From assembly GCA_016271365.2 (NCBI GenBank), contig CM057456.1, positions 610,891,501 to 610,955,500 on the forward strand: a stretch of 64,000 nucleotides of DNA. The letters are read 5' to 3'. Positions 63,331 through 64,000 of the stretch are shown here, one piece after another. The DNA comes from Neoceratodus forsteri (Eukaryota; Chordata; Ceratodontiformes; Ceratodontidae). A program made the translations under genes and the position numbers. How positions within the stretch are numbered: the stretch's first letter is position 1; every line of letters begins with the position of its first letter. The notes under the pieces are model-generated. The model was given only the letters and a program-made list of their open reading frames with translations. It ran no database searches and was not told the DNA's origin.

Positions 63331-63433
63331 ATTTCTAAGAATCTGATTGGTCAGTCATCCCCAGCAACAGTAATGTTATCCCAGCACAATATCACTGTTA
63401 CTAGTGCTGGCACAGCTCACCATATCACATGTC
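63331..63433. other. About 100 bp with no recognised content
   Basis: AT-rich sequence between the 3' end of LINE H and the SINE. Nothing coding is seen. It could be target DNA outside H or another old repeat. Confidence 0.4.
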
Positions 63434-63446
63434 AAAAAAGAAATAT

Positions 63447-63942
63447 GTGAGCCGGCCCAGTGGCGCACAGGGCTGAGGTGCTGGACGCCTTATCTCGCAG
63501 CACGTCGGTAACCCGGGTTCGGGAACGAGCCTGGGCCGCTGGAGGCGGCAACGGGGAGGGGCGAACTGGATAGAGCTGCTGGAAGGCAGCCTCTCTCCGG
63601 GAGGTGTAGCGCATCCCTTGTCTGATGGCTGCCTCCTGGTGGAGGCTAGGGGCAGCACAGGCTTTGAGGGTGCCAAGGCACTAGGCCAATAGGGTGGGGG
63701 AAAGGGGTCATGACCAGGGCTGTAGGGCACATGTGTGCCTCCACGTGCATGCGCTCCTACTTCTAGGGCTCTGGGAGTAAGCCGGAGGAGAAAATGCCAG
63801 AGGCAGGATGAAGACTGACTCCCTGCAGGCGCCTTTCCTGGACGGGGCATAAGGCAAGCCACGGTAATTCGGGTGACGGGGCTGGGGGGGTCGGTTAGAT
63901 GGAGGGCTGTCCAAGGGAGCAGAAAAATATGATATGATAGAA
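63447..63942 (+). mobile_element. tRNA-derived SINE, copy 2
   Basis: Flanked by AAAAAAGAAATAT at 63434-63446 and 63943-63955. The head GCCGGCCCAGTGGCGCACAG and CCCGGGTTCGGGAACG match copy 1. The body has the same GC-rich character, with a diverged middle. The tail is A-rich (GATATGATAGAAAAAAAA). Confidence 0.8.
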
Positions 63943-63955
63943 AAAAAAGAAATAT

Positions 63956-64000
63956 AGAAACATAGAATTTGGTGGCAGATAAGGACCACATGGCCCACCC
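63956..64000 (-). mobile_element. CR1/L2-like LINE 3' end, cut by window
   Basis: AGAAACATAGAATTTGG, then GGCAGATAAGGACC and TGGCCCACCC, is the inverse of a CR1/L2-type 3' terminus, like 49084-49140. The element continues to the right of the window. Confidence 0.65.

Overview
The window is intergenic or intronic DNA from a repeat-rich vertebrate genome. No host gene, rRNA, tRNA gene or CRISPR array is visible. It is almost entirely retrotransposons inserted into one another: at least eight DIRS-type tyrosine-recombinase (YR) retrotransposons, an L1/Tx1-like LINE, CR1/L2-like and Rex1-like LINEs, a tRNA-derived SINE, a putative solo LTR and small inverted-repeat elements. This mixture fits a large-genome amphibian (caecilian or salamander) or a lungfish. 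That is an inference from element content, not proof.

Layout, left to right. 1-5187: DIRS A (gag, RT-RNase H-methyltransferase, YR, terminal repeats). 5188-5452: a 265-bp inverted-repeat mini-element. 5453-6442: right end of DIRS B. 6443-31295: DIRS C, whose RT gene is split twice, by DIRS D (8688-24508) and by a minus-strand LINE Q (24943-28587). D itself holds DIRS E (10078-15827) in its gag and a plus-strand LINE P (18290-22699) in its methyltransferase region. 31296-34285: right part of DIRS F, holding a putative solo LTR. 34286-35518: right part of DIRS I. 35519-63330: pieces of one L1/Tx1-like LINE (H), interrupted by DIRS G (36475-42745), a hairpin insert, Rex1-like LINEs J0, J1 and J2, an L2-like LINE N, and DIRS K (56430-62394, holding a SINE). 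63447-64000: a second SINE inside the 3' end of another LINE.

The right-hand junctions support a nest six levels deep (H>I>F>C>D>E and H>I>F>C>B>A). The left halves of H, I, F, C, B and A would lie outside the window.

Three DIRS lineages can be told apart by their ends: lineage 1 (A, B, C, F, G), lineage 2 (D, E, K) and lineage 3 (I and the mini-element). All show the DIRS layout of gag, RT/RH/MT, YR, internal complementary region (ICR) and right inverted terminal repeat. Most coding regions carry stops (often CGA to TGA) and frameshifts. The YR of C is still an open frame. The most interesting signals are the traceless TTC-centred insertion junctions, a dyad with a 6-bp spacer at the DIRS right ends that also matches a 5' splice donor, the 265-bp mini-element, CGGTT clusters in lineage-2 leaders, 2A ribosome-skipping motifs in two Rex1-like LINEs, and an approximately 0.5-kb SINE family.
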